A stretch of 53,978 nucleotides of DNA from Bacilli bacterium (GTDB lineage: Bacteria > Bacillota_I > Bacilli_A > RFN20 > CAG-826), in contig JALCSW010000001.1 of the NCBI GenBank assembly GCA_022653695.1, forward strand, positions 1 to 53,978. Reading direction: 5' to 3'. A program made the position numbers and the translations under genes. Shown piece by piece: positions 25,047-33,006 of this stretch. Below the pieces are notes generated by a model. The model saw nothing but the letters and a program-made list of their open reading frames with translations, had not been told where the DNA came from and made no database searches. How positions within the stretch are numbered: position 1 is the first letter of the stretch; each line of letters begins with the position of its first letter.

Positions 25047-25283
25047 TTATTTCGCGACCAGTTTCGATTCGATGGCTTTGAAGAGATCGCCCACGGTTTT
25101 GAAACCGGATAGTTCGGCCGTCTCGAATTGGATGCCGTACTTGTCCTCAAGATCAAGGCAAAGCTCCACGACGTCGAGGCTGTCGAGGCCGAGTTCCTTG
25201 AGCGATTTCGTTTCGTCGAGTTTATCCTGATGGACTTTGGCCGCAAATTGCTTTTTGATTTCTTCCATTTGTTCAGCTGACAT
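25047..25283 (-). CDS. acpP: Acyl carrier protein
   Basis: 78 residues, the normal ACP size. It carries fatty-acid intermediates on a 4'-phosphopantetheine arm. The attachment serine is in GLDSLDVVEL at about 32-41. It is acidic and four-helical by pattern. A GAGG ribosome-binding site precedes the ATG and a strong promoter lies 20 nt upstream. No other fatty-acid synthesis gene is adjacent, so it is a stand-alone transcription unit before the tRNAs. Confidence 0.95.
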   Translation of the reverse strand: MSAEQMEEIKKQFAAKVHQDKLDETKSLKELGLDSLDVVELCLDLEDKYGIQFETAELSGFKTVGDLFKAIESKLVAK

Positions 25284-25303
25284 GATTATTACCTCACGCT
25301 GAA

Positions 25304-25332
25304 ATTATATGTTCTTTCCCCTTACGGCGCAA
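25304..25332 (-). promoter_or_regulatory. Promoter of acpP
   Basis: -35 TTGCGC (25327-25332), a 17-bp spacer and -10 TATAAT (25304-25309), followed by a short leader with GAGG before the ATG. Confidence 0.65.
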
Positions 25333-25351
25333 TGAGGGCGAAAAGCCGTCG

Positions 25352-25376
25352 AAAAAAGGCCCAATCGCCGGGCCTT
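25352..25376 (-). terminator. Terminator of the Tad-like operon
   Basis: Minus strand: AAGGCCC-GGCGATT-GGGCCTT is a 7-bp perfect stem followed by TTTT. It ends the pilus operon just before the acpP promoter. Confidence 0.8.
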
Positions 25377-25396
25377 TGCCTCTTCCGCCTCCTTCC

Positions 25397-25546
25397 TTAG
25401 GCGGCGAGGGAAGTCGTGATGTTGTCGATTTGCGACGAAATGTTGTCGGCCGTTTTCGTGAACGCGGCGTAAAGCACGCTTCCGATGGCGGCGAAGATCG
25501 AAAGCACCAGGAGCATCCCTAGGAGCTGACCCTTCAGTTCGGACAT
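25397..25546 (-). CDS. Flp-like minor pilin (tiny membrane protein)
   Basis: 49 residues from the ATG with AAGGAGG about 9 nt upstream. A short KGQ N-terminus, one hydrophobic helix (about 7-28) and a polar tail have the size and layout of Flp/TadE-type type IVb pilins. The canonical processing site (Gly followed by Glu at +5 and Tyr at +6) is absent, so it may not be cleaved by a TadV-like peptidase; none is present nearby. It is the last gene of the Tad-like operon, just before the terminator. It is probably the most abundant pilus subunit, by position and size only. Confidence 0.65.
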   Translation of the reverse strand: MSELKGQLLGMLLVLSIFAAIGSVLYAAFTKTADNISSQIDNITTSLAA

Positions 25547-25562
25547 TTTTCTTTTCCTCCTT

Positions 25563-25901
25563 TCATTGCTGATATCCAAGAATGGCTTCCCGAGTGACCG
25601 AGACGACCATAGTTTGGCTTTGGATGATGAGCGGCGTGTAATCCCTGTAGACCACGAATTTGTATTCCGCCCCGAAATAAGCCTCGCTCGAGAGGGCTTT
25701 GATCGAAGCCCCGGACGATTCCTTCACGTAATCCTCGATGGCGGCCGTGAGGCCGTTCGACCGCGAGATCTGGTATCCCGCCTGAAGGGCCACCGCATCA
25801 AGGTCGGCATGGATGAGCTGGAGCGAATACAGGTCGCCCATGTAGGCCAGAACCGGCACCAGGAAAAGAAGCGAGAGAAGAAAACCGAGCTTAGATGACA
25901 T
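25563..25901 (-). CDS. TadE/F-like pseudopilin
   Basis: 112 residues. The N-terminal hydrophobic segment LGFLLSLLFLVPVLAYMG (about 5-22) is followed by a polar alpha/beta domain. The size and single N-terminal helix fit TadE/TadF minor pilins. It overlaps the upstream membrane-platform gene by 11 nt. Family membership is inferred from architecture and gene position; no signature motif could be verified. Confidence 0.6.
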   Translation of the reverse strand: MSSKLGFLLSLLFLVPVLAYMGDLYSLQLIHADLDAVALQAGYQISRSNGLTAAIEDYVKESSGASIKALSSEAYFGAEYKFVVYRDYTPLIIQSQTMVVSVTREAILGYQQ

Positions 25902-26577
25902 TCCCCGTCAGGCCCCCCATCGCCGCCATGATTCCGATCGTGATGAGAACCGAGGTGAGCCCACTGGCCAGTAGAGGCAGGAACGATACGCCGGAGAGCT
26001 CCCGCAGATACCGTTCCTTGGCCGCGGACCGTTTCTCGTCGGCCAAGGAGGAGAAAAGGGCCTGATACTGCCGCAAAGCGGTTGGGGAAGCCCCCTCATC
26101 GACCATCCGATAGACCGCCACCATGACCTCCTTCAGGAGGAGATTGCTGAATTTTGAGGCGAAAGCCACGAAAGGGGCGACCGTTTTGTCGTCGTCGATG
26201 CCACGAAGAAGATCGTTCAGCCGCCGTTCCATCTCCGGGCTCGCAAAACGCGCGATTTCCCCTAACGCCCCATAGACCGTATAGCCATTCTCAACGTATA
26301 TTCCAAAGAAGGCGAAGACGGAGACGAATTCCTCCTCCAGGCATTCGCCGCGTCTCTCCCTTTCCCGCCTCTTGCCTCCCACGAGGGCAATCGCCCCGCA
26401 AATGGATACCCCCGCGAGGGCGAGGGCGAGGAAAATCTGCCCAAGGAAACGGTAAACGGCGAAAGCCCCGAGGAAGCCGAGGGAAAGAACCAAGAGGACT
26501 AGCCAAACGGAAACGCTTTTCCCCCGTTTGGCCAACGAGGCCTTTCCTTTGCCCTTGCTTTTTAATCTCTTAAGCAT
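25891..26577 (-). CDS. TadC-like type II secretion F domain protein
   Basis: 228 residues. A basic N-terminus, two hydrophobic segments (about 20-67), a cytoplasmic helical T2SF-like core (YVENGYTVYGALGE..., EMERRL, VAVYRMVDEG) and a C-terminal membrane pair. It forms the inner-membrane platform with the neighbouring TadB-like protein. The frame extends upstream, but ATG at 26577 has AGGAGG at ideal spacing and overlaps the previous gene by only 8 nt. Confidence 0.75.
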   Translation of the reverse strand: MLKRLKSKGKGKASLAKRGKSVSVWLVLLVLSLGFLGAFAVYRFLGQIFLALALAGVSICGAIALVGGKRRERERRGECLEEEFVSVFAFFGIYVENGYTVYGALGEIARFASPEMERRLNDLLRGIDDDKTVAPFVAFASKFSNLLLKEVMVAVYRMVDEGASPTALRQYQALFSSLADEKRSAAKERYLRELSGVSFLPLLASGLTSVLITIGIMAAMGGLTGNVI

Positions 26578-27283
26578 GGCGTTTCCTCCTAGCGAAAAGG
26601 GGCTCGCCCGTGAAGATGGAGCCAAAGAGAAGGAAAGAGACGAGGGCGATCGCGAAATAGAGAACCGTCAAAGACAGGTACAGCGGGTTGGCCATTAAGA
26701 CGTCGCGATAGGAGCGAAGGCAGATGCGGACGAAGAGGATGATAAGCCCGCTCATGAGCCACAAAGAGAGAAACTCGACCAAGCGGCCCAAGCCCTCTTT
26801 CTTTTTGGCCTCGGCTTCTTTCTCGATCCGCGTGGCCTCCTCCAAAAGCCCTTTTCCGATCGTTAGGGGATCGCCGCCTTGCTCCTCGTAGATTTTGAAG
26901 AGGCTCGCGAAAGTCTCGAAATAAGGTTCCCCGAAATAGGATTTGAGGCAATCGATCCGTTCTTCGACGGGGTCTTTTTCCACCGAGGAGGCCAAAGCGC
27001 TCAAAGAGGGGCCCGCCTCGCTTAGGCCCGCCTCGAAGGCGCGTTCGGGGTCTTTGCTCACCGAAAGGGTGATGAAGAAGCCGTTCACGAACCGATAGCA
27101 TTCCCGACGCTTTCCTTCTTTAACGAAATACCCTTCGATCATCGGCGCCAAAAGAAACGAAAGAACCACGGAAAACAGAACGCCGACCCCTATTCCGATC
27201 GGAAGGCTCCACGTCACTAGATATGCCAAAGCGCCGTTAAGGAGACTCACTAAAAGCGATGCCGCTAGCAGTTTGATTTTCAT
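26570..27283 (-). CDS. TadB-like type II secretion F domain protein
   Basis: 237 residues. Two N-terminal membrane segments (about 7-48), a helical T2SF-type cytoplasmic domain (about 60-165), then two C-terminal hydrophobic segments (about 170-225). In Tad systems TadB and TadC together make the membrane platform on which the TadA ATPase acts. It overlaps the ATPase gene by 4 nt (ATGA). Confidence 0.75.
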   Translation of the reverse strand: MKIKLLAASLLVSLLNGALAYLVTWSLPIGIGVGVLFSVVLSFLLAPMIEGYFVKEGKRRECYRFVNGFFITLSVSKDPERAFEAGLSEAGPSLSALASSVEKDPVEERIDCLKSYFGEPYFETFASLFKIYEEQGGDPLTIGKGLLEEATRIEKEAEAKKKEGLGRLVEFLSLWLMSGLIILFVRICLRSYRDVLMANPLYLSLTVLYFAIALVSFLLFGSIFTGEPLFARRKRHA

Positions 27284-28236
27284 TCTTCCCTCCTTTGAAA
27301 GACAACTTCGATCTCACCCGTCCGCGGATTGGTCCGGCCGATTTCCTCGACGCGGCGCTCGATCTTCCCATCGTCCCGCTGCCGCTTGCCAAGGAAGGCG
27401 AAATAGCGGAAAAGGCGATGGACGTCATCGTAGAGTTCCGTTTCGCTTAAGCGCCTATCCCCCATCATCGCGAGCCGCGCCATCCGTTCAGGCATCTCGA
27501 GGAGGCTCTTCGCGTGAATCGTCGTGATGATCGCGTGACCGCTGAGGGCGGAGAGGATTCCTTCAAGCATTTCCCCGCCCCGCGCCTCGGCGATCACGAT
27601 GTAATCCGGATCGCTGCGCAACGCGTTTTTCACCAAAGAGGGAAACGTCGCCATGGGAAGGGAGTCGTTGACGAGCCACGTCGTCAGATCGATGTTAGGG
27701 TTGCTCACCATCCCCAACTCCTCCAAGTCGTCGATCACGATGACCCGTTTGTTCCCCTCCATTCGCCGCAAAAGCCACTTCTCGAGTTCCGTCTTCCCGC
27801 TGGAAGTCGGGCCTCCGATGACGATGTTCTCGCCTTCCTTAAGAGCCGTAAGCAAAAAGGGTTTTGAGCCGCCGAAAAAACCGCCGTCCCCTTCCAAAAT
27901 GTCCTTATCGCTTCCGATCCGAAGGGAGAAAGAGCACGTCTTCGCGTCGTGGCTGCGCGAAAGGGAGGGGAAGACCGCGTTGAGCCGGTAACGGGAAAAT
28001 GAGACGTCAAGAATCGGGGACCGATAGGAGAATTGGCGTTCGGTCAGGTTGGCGATCTGCCGCAGGAAAGATGCCACGTCGCCCTCATTCTGCCGGAGAT
28101 CGGCCTTGCGCCGCCCTTCCTCGTTGGCCTCGTAAAAGAAACCCTCCCCGTTATAGGAGACGTCGGTGACGCCCGGAATCGAAAGAATGTCCTTTAGAAA
28201 CGAGGACTCCAGGAACCGAACCGCCCGCTCACTCAT
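27280..28236 (-). CDS. tadA: TadA/CpaF-type pilus assembly ATPase
   Basis: 318 residues, short for the family because the usual N-terminal extension is reduced. Walker A is GGPTSSGKTE, followed by the Asp box/Walker B region VIVIDDLEELG, ARGGEMLEGILSALSGH and the His box TTIHAKS. This is the secretion ATPase signature (VirB11/PilT superfamily). It powers pilin assembly at the inner face of the membrane with the TadB/C-like proteins encoded directly downstream. It overlaps the preceding gene by 8 nt. Confidence 0.92.
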   Translation of the reverse strand: MSERAVRFLESSFLKDILSIPGVTDVSYNGEGFFYEANEEGRRKADLRQNEGDVASFLRQIANLTERQFSYRSPILDVSFSRYRLNAVFPSLSRSHDAKTCSFSLRIGSDKDILEGDGGFFGGSKPFLLTALKEGENIVIGGPTSSGKTELEKWLLRRMEGNKRVIVIDDLEELGMVSNPNIDLTTWLVNDSLPMATFPSLVKNALRSDPDYIVIAEARGGEMLEGILSALSGHAIITTIHAKSLLEMPERMARLAMMGDRRLSETELYDDVHRLFRYFAFLGKRQRDDGKIERRVEEIGRTNPRTGEIEVVFQRREE

Positions 28237-28636
28237 AATCGGTCCCCTTCACGAGCCAGAAACTGACGTGGTTCCGATATGTCCTGCCAAACCCCACCGA
28301 AGCGAGGAGGGAGACCCCCAAACCCGTGCAATATTCCGGAGCGCCCGCGCATTCCTTGCGCGTCGCCTCGTCATAGAAAGCGTAATCGACCTCATAATCC
28401 CCTTTTCTCACGTAATCGGATAAATTAAACGAAAAATACGAAGAGGCGTTCCTTACGAACGCGGCGACGAGAAAGCGGGGCGCATCCCCTTCCTTTTCCC
28501 CAGGGACCACCGCCGATTCGGCCGCCCCTTTGTTGAGGCCGCGGAACGTCCGATCGATCCCGCCATAGCGAAACCCGAACTGAAAGACGCTCGTGGAAAG
28601 GACGAAAAGAAGCGACCAAAGCAAGGTATAGGCCAT
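28229..28636 (-). CDS. TadE/F-like membrane-anchored protein
   Basis: 135 residues from ATG 28636, which overlaps the previous stop by one base (TGATG). It has a hydrophobic N-terminal helix (LLWSLLFVLSTSVFQFGF, about 5-22) and a polar extracellular domain with two cysteines (CAGAPEYC) that could form a disulphide. Gene order and layout fit a TadE/F-type minor pilin. The frame extends upstream, but that stretch overlaps the neighbouring gene in a shadow frame. Confidence 0.6.
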   Translation of the reverse strand: MAYTLLWSLLFVLSTSVFQFGFRYGGIDRTFRGLNKGAAESAVVPGEKEGDAPRFLVAAFVRNASSYFSFNLSDYVRKGDYEVDYAFYDEATRKECAGAPEYCTGLGVSLLASVGFGRTYRNHVSFWLVKGTDYE

Positions 28637-29781
28637 CACTCGCCCACCTCCACGCAATAGCCCCCGTCGTCGCATCCGCCGAAAGGCTTGGCGCTTGAGG
28701 CGGCCGAGAAAGGGAAGCGAAGGCTGATCTCGCCGCTCACGCCCAGGCCGGTGACGGAGAGGACGAAAGAGTATTTTTTGCTCCCTTCTTCGCCTTTGCG
28801 GCATGGGGGCAGATAGAACTGATTGGTCAAAATCTCCCCCTCTCTTGGCTTATCGCCCTCCCTCATCCTTCCTTCGCCATAGGAATAGAGGCACTTCTCC
28901 GCCAACGAGGGGAGGAAGGAAAACCCGTCCCTGGCGATCGACAGATCCCAAAAACGCTTTCCGTTCTTCATCGATCCGGTCGCGAATTCCTCAACGCGAT
29001 TCGAGAGGCTGAGGCTCGCCGAACCCCATTTCACGAGGGAAACGTCACCAAGGGAACCCGAAAGGGCGATCCTCATCGCGGAAAGAGGAAGGCGATTGTC
29101 GCTTAAAACCCCATAATCGGATTTGAAACCCGAAAAGAAATAAACCGGGGAGGAAGAAGGGGAACCGTCATCGTAGACGGTCAGGCGATTGGATTCCGCG
29201 ATCGCCCCGCGATACGGCAGGGCGTACTCCCGATCTCCGTCGTCCCGAAGCGGAGCCGTCGTCACATAGGTTTTCGTGCCCTTCCGCGCCGTCGCGAAAA
29301 TGTCACAGACCTCATGGGGCGGAACGTAAAAGCCCGGCACGAGGAAAGAAGGCAAAGCGAAAATTCCCGCGTGGGGGAACGAATAGGAAGCCTCTTTCAT
29401 CCCGAAATACTTGCCCACGCTCGTCTTAGCTTTCGTGAGGCTGGAGACGAAATAGGAATTAAGGACGTAATCGCCCGGTTCCTCGACGCAAGCCTTAAGC
29501 TCGCTTGAAAACGATTCCCCGGCGACCATGGGGCCGAAATGCCCATAGATCCGTAACGGAATCGCGGGGCGATCGCTTGAAGGCTGGCCACTCGAAGAGG
29601 AGGCGGAAGAACGGAAACTATGGAAAACGATATCCGAATCGGAAGCATCCGCGGAGGGAAGCGAGGAAAAGGGCAAAAAACTATAGCCGTTCTTGACGCG
29701 CTCGGCGGGAGAGGACGCGAAACTCAAGAGCAACGGCGCTCCGAAAAGAAGGGCGAACCCCGCCAAAATGGATCTATTCAT
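28636..29781 (-). CDS. Large secreted protein of the Tad-like operon
   Basis: 381 residues from ATG 29781. The N-terminal export segment (about 5-20) is followed by a long Ser-rich linker and a beta-rich extracellular region. Cysteines near the C-terminus (GGCDDGGYC) could pair. It occupies the place of a large TadG-like or tip pilin, but I recognise no domain. Most of the longer open frame upstream of this ATG is a shadow of the 113-codon gene. No clear ribosome-binding site is visible; translation may be coupled to that gene, which stops 4 nt before. Confidence 0.6.
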   Translation of the reverse strand: MNRSILAGFALLFGAPLLLSFASSPAERVKNGYSFLPFSSLPSADASDSDIVFHSFRSSASSSSGQPSSDRPAIPLRIYGHFGPMVAGESFSSELKACVEEPGDYVLNSYFVSSLTKAKTSVGKYFGMKEASYSFPHAGIFALPSFLVPGFYVPPHEVCDIFATARKGTKTYVTTAPLRDDGDREYALPYRGAIAESNRLTVYDDGSPSSSPVYFFSGFKSDYGVLSDNRLPLSAMRIALSGSLGDVSLVKWGSASLSLSNRVEEFATGSMKNGKRFWDLSIARDGFSFLPSLAEKCLYSYGEGRMREGDKPREGEILTNQFYLPPCRKGEEGSKKYSFVLSVTGLGVSGEISLRFPFSAASSAKPFGGCDDGGYCVEVGE

Positions 29782-29785
29782 TCGT

Positions 29786-30127
29786 TCAAAAACTCGATGA
29801 TGTCTTGCGGAACACTTCGCTGACCGTGTGGCTGTATTTCTTCTGATCGCACATCGGCAACCACCAGTAGGCATAGTGGCGGCCGTACTCCAGGCATTCG
29901 CAAAGGAACACCTTCCGCTCCAAGCCATACAGAGAATAATAGAAGTCGTAGACGCGTTTGACGAAGGCGCCGGCGGCATGGGTTTGCTTGCGGACCAAGA
30001 AAGCCTTCTCGAGGTCATACACGTGGTAATCCGGGCTGTGTCCGACCTCGATAAGGGATTGACGGTACACCGCGCCCACAAGCCACGCTTTCTCTTTGGC
30101 GTTTTGGCGTGGAAAACTGATTTCCAA
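29786..30127 (-). CDS. Unknown 113-residue protein at the head of the Tad-like operon
   Basis: Not recognised. It is helical and rich in Tyr, His, Trp and Cys, with a highly charged centre and no membrane segment, so probably cytoplasmic. The start is uncertain. TTG at 30127 has GAGGAA just ahead, while a strong AAGGAGG lies about 20 nt upstream with no standard start at the right spacing. Position as the first gene of a secretion operon would suit a regulator, but no helix-turn-helix is clear. Confidence 0.6.
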   Translation of the reverse strand: MEISFPRQNAKEKAWLVGAVYRQSLIEVGHSPDYHVYDLEKAFLVRKQTHAAGAFVKRVYDFYYSLYGLERKVFLCECLEYGRHYAYWWLPMCDQKKYSHTVSEVFRKTSSSF

Positions 30128-30278
30128 TTCCTCTTCCGTAACCGAGCCCTCCTTTCACCCATTAATATAGAGCGGCCCCTTGGCTTCGTACCAACGAAAT
30201 GAACGGAAACCCCGAAAAGGCCAGTCAAGAAGCCAAGAAAAGTTTGCCTTTGCTATTTCTGCGGCCAAAGCCTTGGGG

Positions 30279-30284
30279 TATAAT
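30279..30284 (+). promoter_or_regulatory. -10 box giving a near-leaderless mRNA
   Basis: A perfect TATAAT ends 8 nt before the ATG of the guanylate-kinase-like gene, so the transcript would begin 0-2 nt before the start codon. No Shine-Dalgarno is present; the -35 (TTTCTG) is poor. Confidence 0.5.
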
Positions 30285-30292
30285 ATCCGCAA

Positions 30293-30859
30293 ATGATCAT
30301 CCTCACCGGCGCTTCCGCCAGCGGCAAAACCGAAATCGCCCGGCTTTTGGCGAAGAAATACGGCATCGCCAAAGCCGTGACCCACACTTCCCGGCCCCCG
30401 CGCAAAGGGGAACGGAACGGAGTGGACTACTTTTTCGTGACGAAAGAGGAATTCCAGGCCCTTAAGGAACGGGGCGGCTTCGTCGAAACTACGGTGTACA
30501 ACGGCAATTATTACGGAACGAGCAAAACCCAGGTCACCGACCTCAAGTGCGTCGTCGTCGATCCTAACGGCCTTAGATCCTTCATCGCTCTCAAAGACCC
30601 CTCCGTCGTGACGTTCTATCTCCTCGCCACCGAGGAGACCCGCATCAGCCGGATGCGTTCCCGCGGCGACAGGCCGGAAGATATCGAGCGCCGCATCGAA
30701 GGGGATCGGGTGGACTTCCGACCAGCCTGCATCGCCCCGACCGATTTCACGATCGTGACCGACGAGGAAACGCTTGAGGGACTGACGGACAAGATTTTCA
30801 TCAAATACCGCCAAAAACTCCAGGAGCGGGGCCTAGGGGCGAAAGGTCGAATCGAGTAA
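30293..30859 (+). CDS. Guanylate kinase-like protein
   Basis: 188 residues. P-loop GASASGKTE at 6-14, then the guanylate-kinase GMP-binding block TSRPPRKGERNGVDYFFV (about 41-58) with the Arg, Glu and Tyr positions conserved, and a lid region with RMRSRGDRPEDIERR. This fits GMP + ATP = GDP + ADP. The region near the second GMP-contact segment is shortened, so a related nucleotide kinase is possible and whether this is the main Gmk is open. The 3' end overlaps the convergent dehydrogenase gene by 27 bp. Confidence 0.85.
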   Translation: MIILTGASASGKTEIARLLAKKYGIAKAVTHTSRPPRKGERNGVDYFFVTKEEFQALKERGGFVETTVYNGNYYGTSKTQVTDLKCVVVDPNGLRSFIALKDPSVVTFYLLATEETRISRMRSRGDRPEDIERRIEGDRVDFRPACIAPTDFTIVTDEETLEGLTDKIFIKYRQKLQERGLGAKGRIE

Positions 30860-31714
30860 GGCGATGAAATCCGCGGCGCCTTGGGCGCCTTTTTTGTGGG
30901 GTGGCTTGTAAAAACGCGGATACCCGTCGATCCGAAGCCAGTCGTCGGGGGCCACATACGCTCCGCGGGGCCCCTCTCCGCTCGCAAGCAGGGAAATCCC
31001 CAACGCCGCCTTCCAGGCCGGATGGAAGAAAATCTTCATGAATCCGTTGGCAAAAGGCAGAAACCACCGCGGAAAGCCGCGGATGATCGCCGTCTTCGCG
31101 ATGCCGGGGCTCAGGAGAACGACGTCATGGGCCGTTTTCTCATAGGCCGTTTCGTAAATCGCCATCACGGCCCGCTTGCTCACCCCATATTGATGGAAGC
31201 GACCACCGCGCGAGGCGCCCACGTAAAGGGAATAATCGCGATGGCGCGGCGCCACGTTAGCCACCGAGCCAACGAAAACGAAACGGCTGCCGCCATGGCT
31301 TTCCGCCAATCCTTTGTAGAGAAGGTAGGTCCCAATGGCATTCGTCATGAAGACGAGCGAGGTCCCCTCTTTCAGAAAGGCCTTCGCTTTGGGGGGATTG
31401 AAGATCCCGGCGTTCAAGACGATCGCGAAGAATTCCTCTTTCTCGAGGCGCTTCGCCAAAGCGGCGACTGAAGAAGGCTCGCTCTGGTCGTAATAGACGA
31501 AGGAAAGGCAAGCCTCCGGCACGTTCTCGCGGATTCTTTTTCGGGCTTCCTCCGCTTTGCTTTCGTTCCGGCAGGCGACGGTGACCGCCGCCCCTTTGTA
31601 GCAAAGCTGCTGAACGGCCTCGAAGCCGATTCCGCTCGTGCCGCCCGTCAACAAAACCCGCTTGCCTTTGAGGGAAGGGACTTTCGCGTCGAGCCATCTT
31701 TTGCCGCTGATCAT
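30833..31714 (-). CDS. Short-chain dehydrogenase/reductase
   Basis: 293 residues. A classical SDR Rossmann fold: TGGTSGIG cofactor motif (about 23-30), NAG (about 100-102), catalytic Ser in VGSVAN and the YGVSK Tyr/Lys pair, then a PGIAKT loop. The closest general type is the retinol-dehydrogenase/WWOX-like group; the substrate cannot be read. It overlaps the CNNM gene stop by 4 nt (ATGA) and is the last gene of that operon. Confidence 0.88.
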   Translation of the reverse strand: MISGKRWLDAKVPSLKGKRVLLTGGTSGIGFEAVQQLCYKGAAVTVACRNESKAEEARKRIRENVPEACLSFVYYDQSEPSSVAALAKRLEKEEFFAIVLNAGIFNPPKAKAFLKEGTSLVFMTNAIGTYLLYKGLAESHGGSRFVFVGSVANVAPRHRDYSLYVGASRGGRFHQYGVSKRAVMAIYETAYEKTAHDVVLLSPGIAKTAIIRGFPRWFLPFANGFMKIFFHPAWKAALGISLLASGEGPRGAYVAPDDWLRIDGYPRFYKPPHKKGAQGAADFIALLDSTFRP

Positions 31715-33006
31715 GACGTTTTCCTGCGAGGATGGTAAACCACCTCAACCTCTTGGACCGTGTATTCGTTCACCGCGGTCACTTTAAGATCGATCCGGCC
31801 TTCCTTGAAATGGTCGCCGACCTTGGCGAAGCGCCTCAGGCGGTCGTTGACCCAGCCGGAAACGGTCGTGTAATCCTCATCGATGCGGTCCTCGTTAAGC
31901 TTGAATTTGGCGAAAAACTCGTCAATCCCCATGGATCCTTTGACCAAATAAACGTTTCGCTTGTCCGTTTGGACGAAATCCGCTTTCACGACATCGGTCT
32001 CATCCCACATCTCGCCGACGAGCTCCTCAAGGATATCCTCGAGCGTGAGGATGCCTTCGGCCCCGCCGAATTCGTCGCGAACCACGGCGATATGGCGATG
32101 GCTTTCCTTAAGGAGGGCCATCGCGCTCGAGATCTCCATCGTATGGGGGACGTTCACGATCGGCATGATGAGATCCTCAAGCGACGGTTTCCTCCCCTGC
32201 ACCAAAACCCGAAGGAGACTCTTGACGGGAATGTAGCCCAAAACATGGTCGAACGAACCTTTATAGACCGGGATGCGGCTGTGGCGGAAGGCATCCGGCT
32301 CGGCCAAAAAGGCGTCGAACGAGGTCTCGATGTCATAGCCTTTGACCTTATTGCGGGGGGTCATGATCTCGTAGCACGTCGTCTCTTTGAAGCGGATCGA
32401 ACGATGGAGAAGCTCGCTCTGACCCTCGTCGATGACGCCCTCGTTCTCGATGTCGTCCACCATCGCCTCAAGCTCGTCGTCGCTCGCGAGGGCGCTTTCC
32501 TTCGGGGCCTTCTCGATAAGAGGCGAGGCGATCCATTCGGCGAACTTGTTGGCGGCCCCCACGAACGGGAAGAAAACGATGGAGGAAAGCCTGAGGAAGC
32601 CCGTCAGGAGACGCGACAAACCGAAAGAGTGGGCCTTGGCGAGGGCTTTGGGCACGATTTCCCCGAAGACGAGGAGAACGAATAGCAGGATGAGGGAGGC
32701 CAAAGTCGCGGCCCCCTCCTCCCCGAGGGAGGCGCCCCAAACGTCGGCGCCCAGCAAAGCCATGAGGGAGGAAGCCAGAACGTTCGCGAAATCGTTGCCG
32801 AAAAGAACCGTCGAGATCGTGGCGTCGAAATTCTTGGCGTATTCGTAGGCCCGTTTGCTTCGCTTCTCGCCGCGGAGGGCCCCCTTCTCAAGACGCAGTT
32901 TGTTGACCGAACTATACGTCATGTCGGCGGCGCTATAGATGGCGCTGAGGGCAAGCAAAACGAGCAAAAGGCAAACGTAAAGCGTGTCCTTCCAACCCCA
33001 CGTCAT
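31711..33006 (-). CDS. CNNM/HlyC-CorC transporter (DUF21 + CBS pair + CorC_HlyC)
   Basis: 431 residues in the family order: four-helix DUF21 transmembrane domain (about 1-180), two CBS domains (about 195-315, with EIMTPRNKVKGYDIE and RDEFGGAEGILTLEDILEE) and a C-terminal CorC_HlyC domain (about 330-420). Such proteins are membrane-bound and linked to Mg2+/Co2+ export or tolerance. The tandem paralogue directly upstream overlaps it by ATGA, suggesting a heteromeric complex. Haemolysin in older names is historical. Confidence 0.93.
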   Translation of the reverse strand: MTWGWKDTLYVCLLLVLLALSAIYSAADMTYSSVNKLRLEKGALRGEKRSKRAYEYAKNFDATISTVLFGNDFANVLASSLMALLGADVWGASLGEEGAATLASLILLFVLLVFGEIVPKALAKAHSFGLSRLLTGFLRLSSIVFFPFVGAANKFAEWIASPLIEKAPKESALASDDELEAMVDDIENEGVIDEGQSELLHRSIRFKETTCYEIMTPRNKVKGYDIETSFDAFLAEPDAFRHSRIPVYKGSFDHVLGYIPVKSLLRVLVQGRKPSLEDLIMPIVNVPHTMEISSAMALLKESHRHIAVVRDEFGGAEGILTLEDILEELVGEMWDETDVVKADFVQTDKRNVYLVKGSMGIDEFFAKFKLNEDRIDEDYTTVSGWVNDRLRRFAKVGDHFKEGRIDLKVTAVNEYTVQEVEVVYHPRRKTS

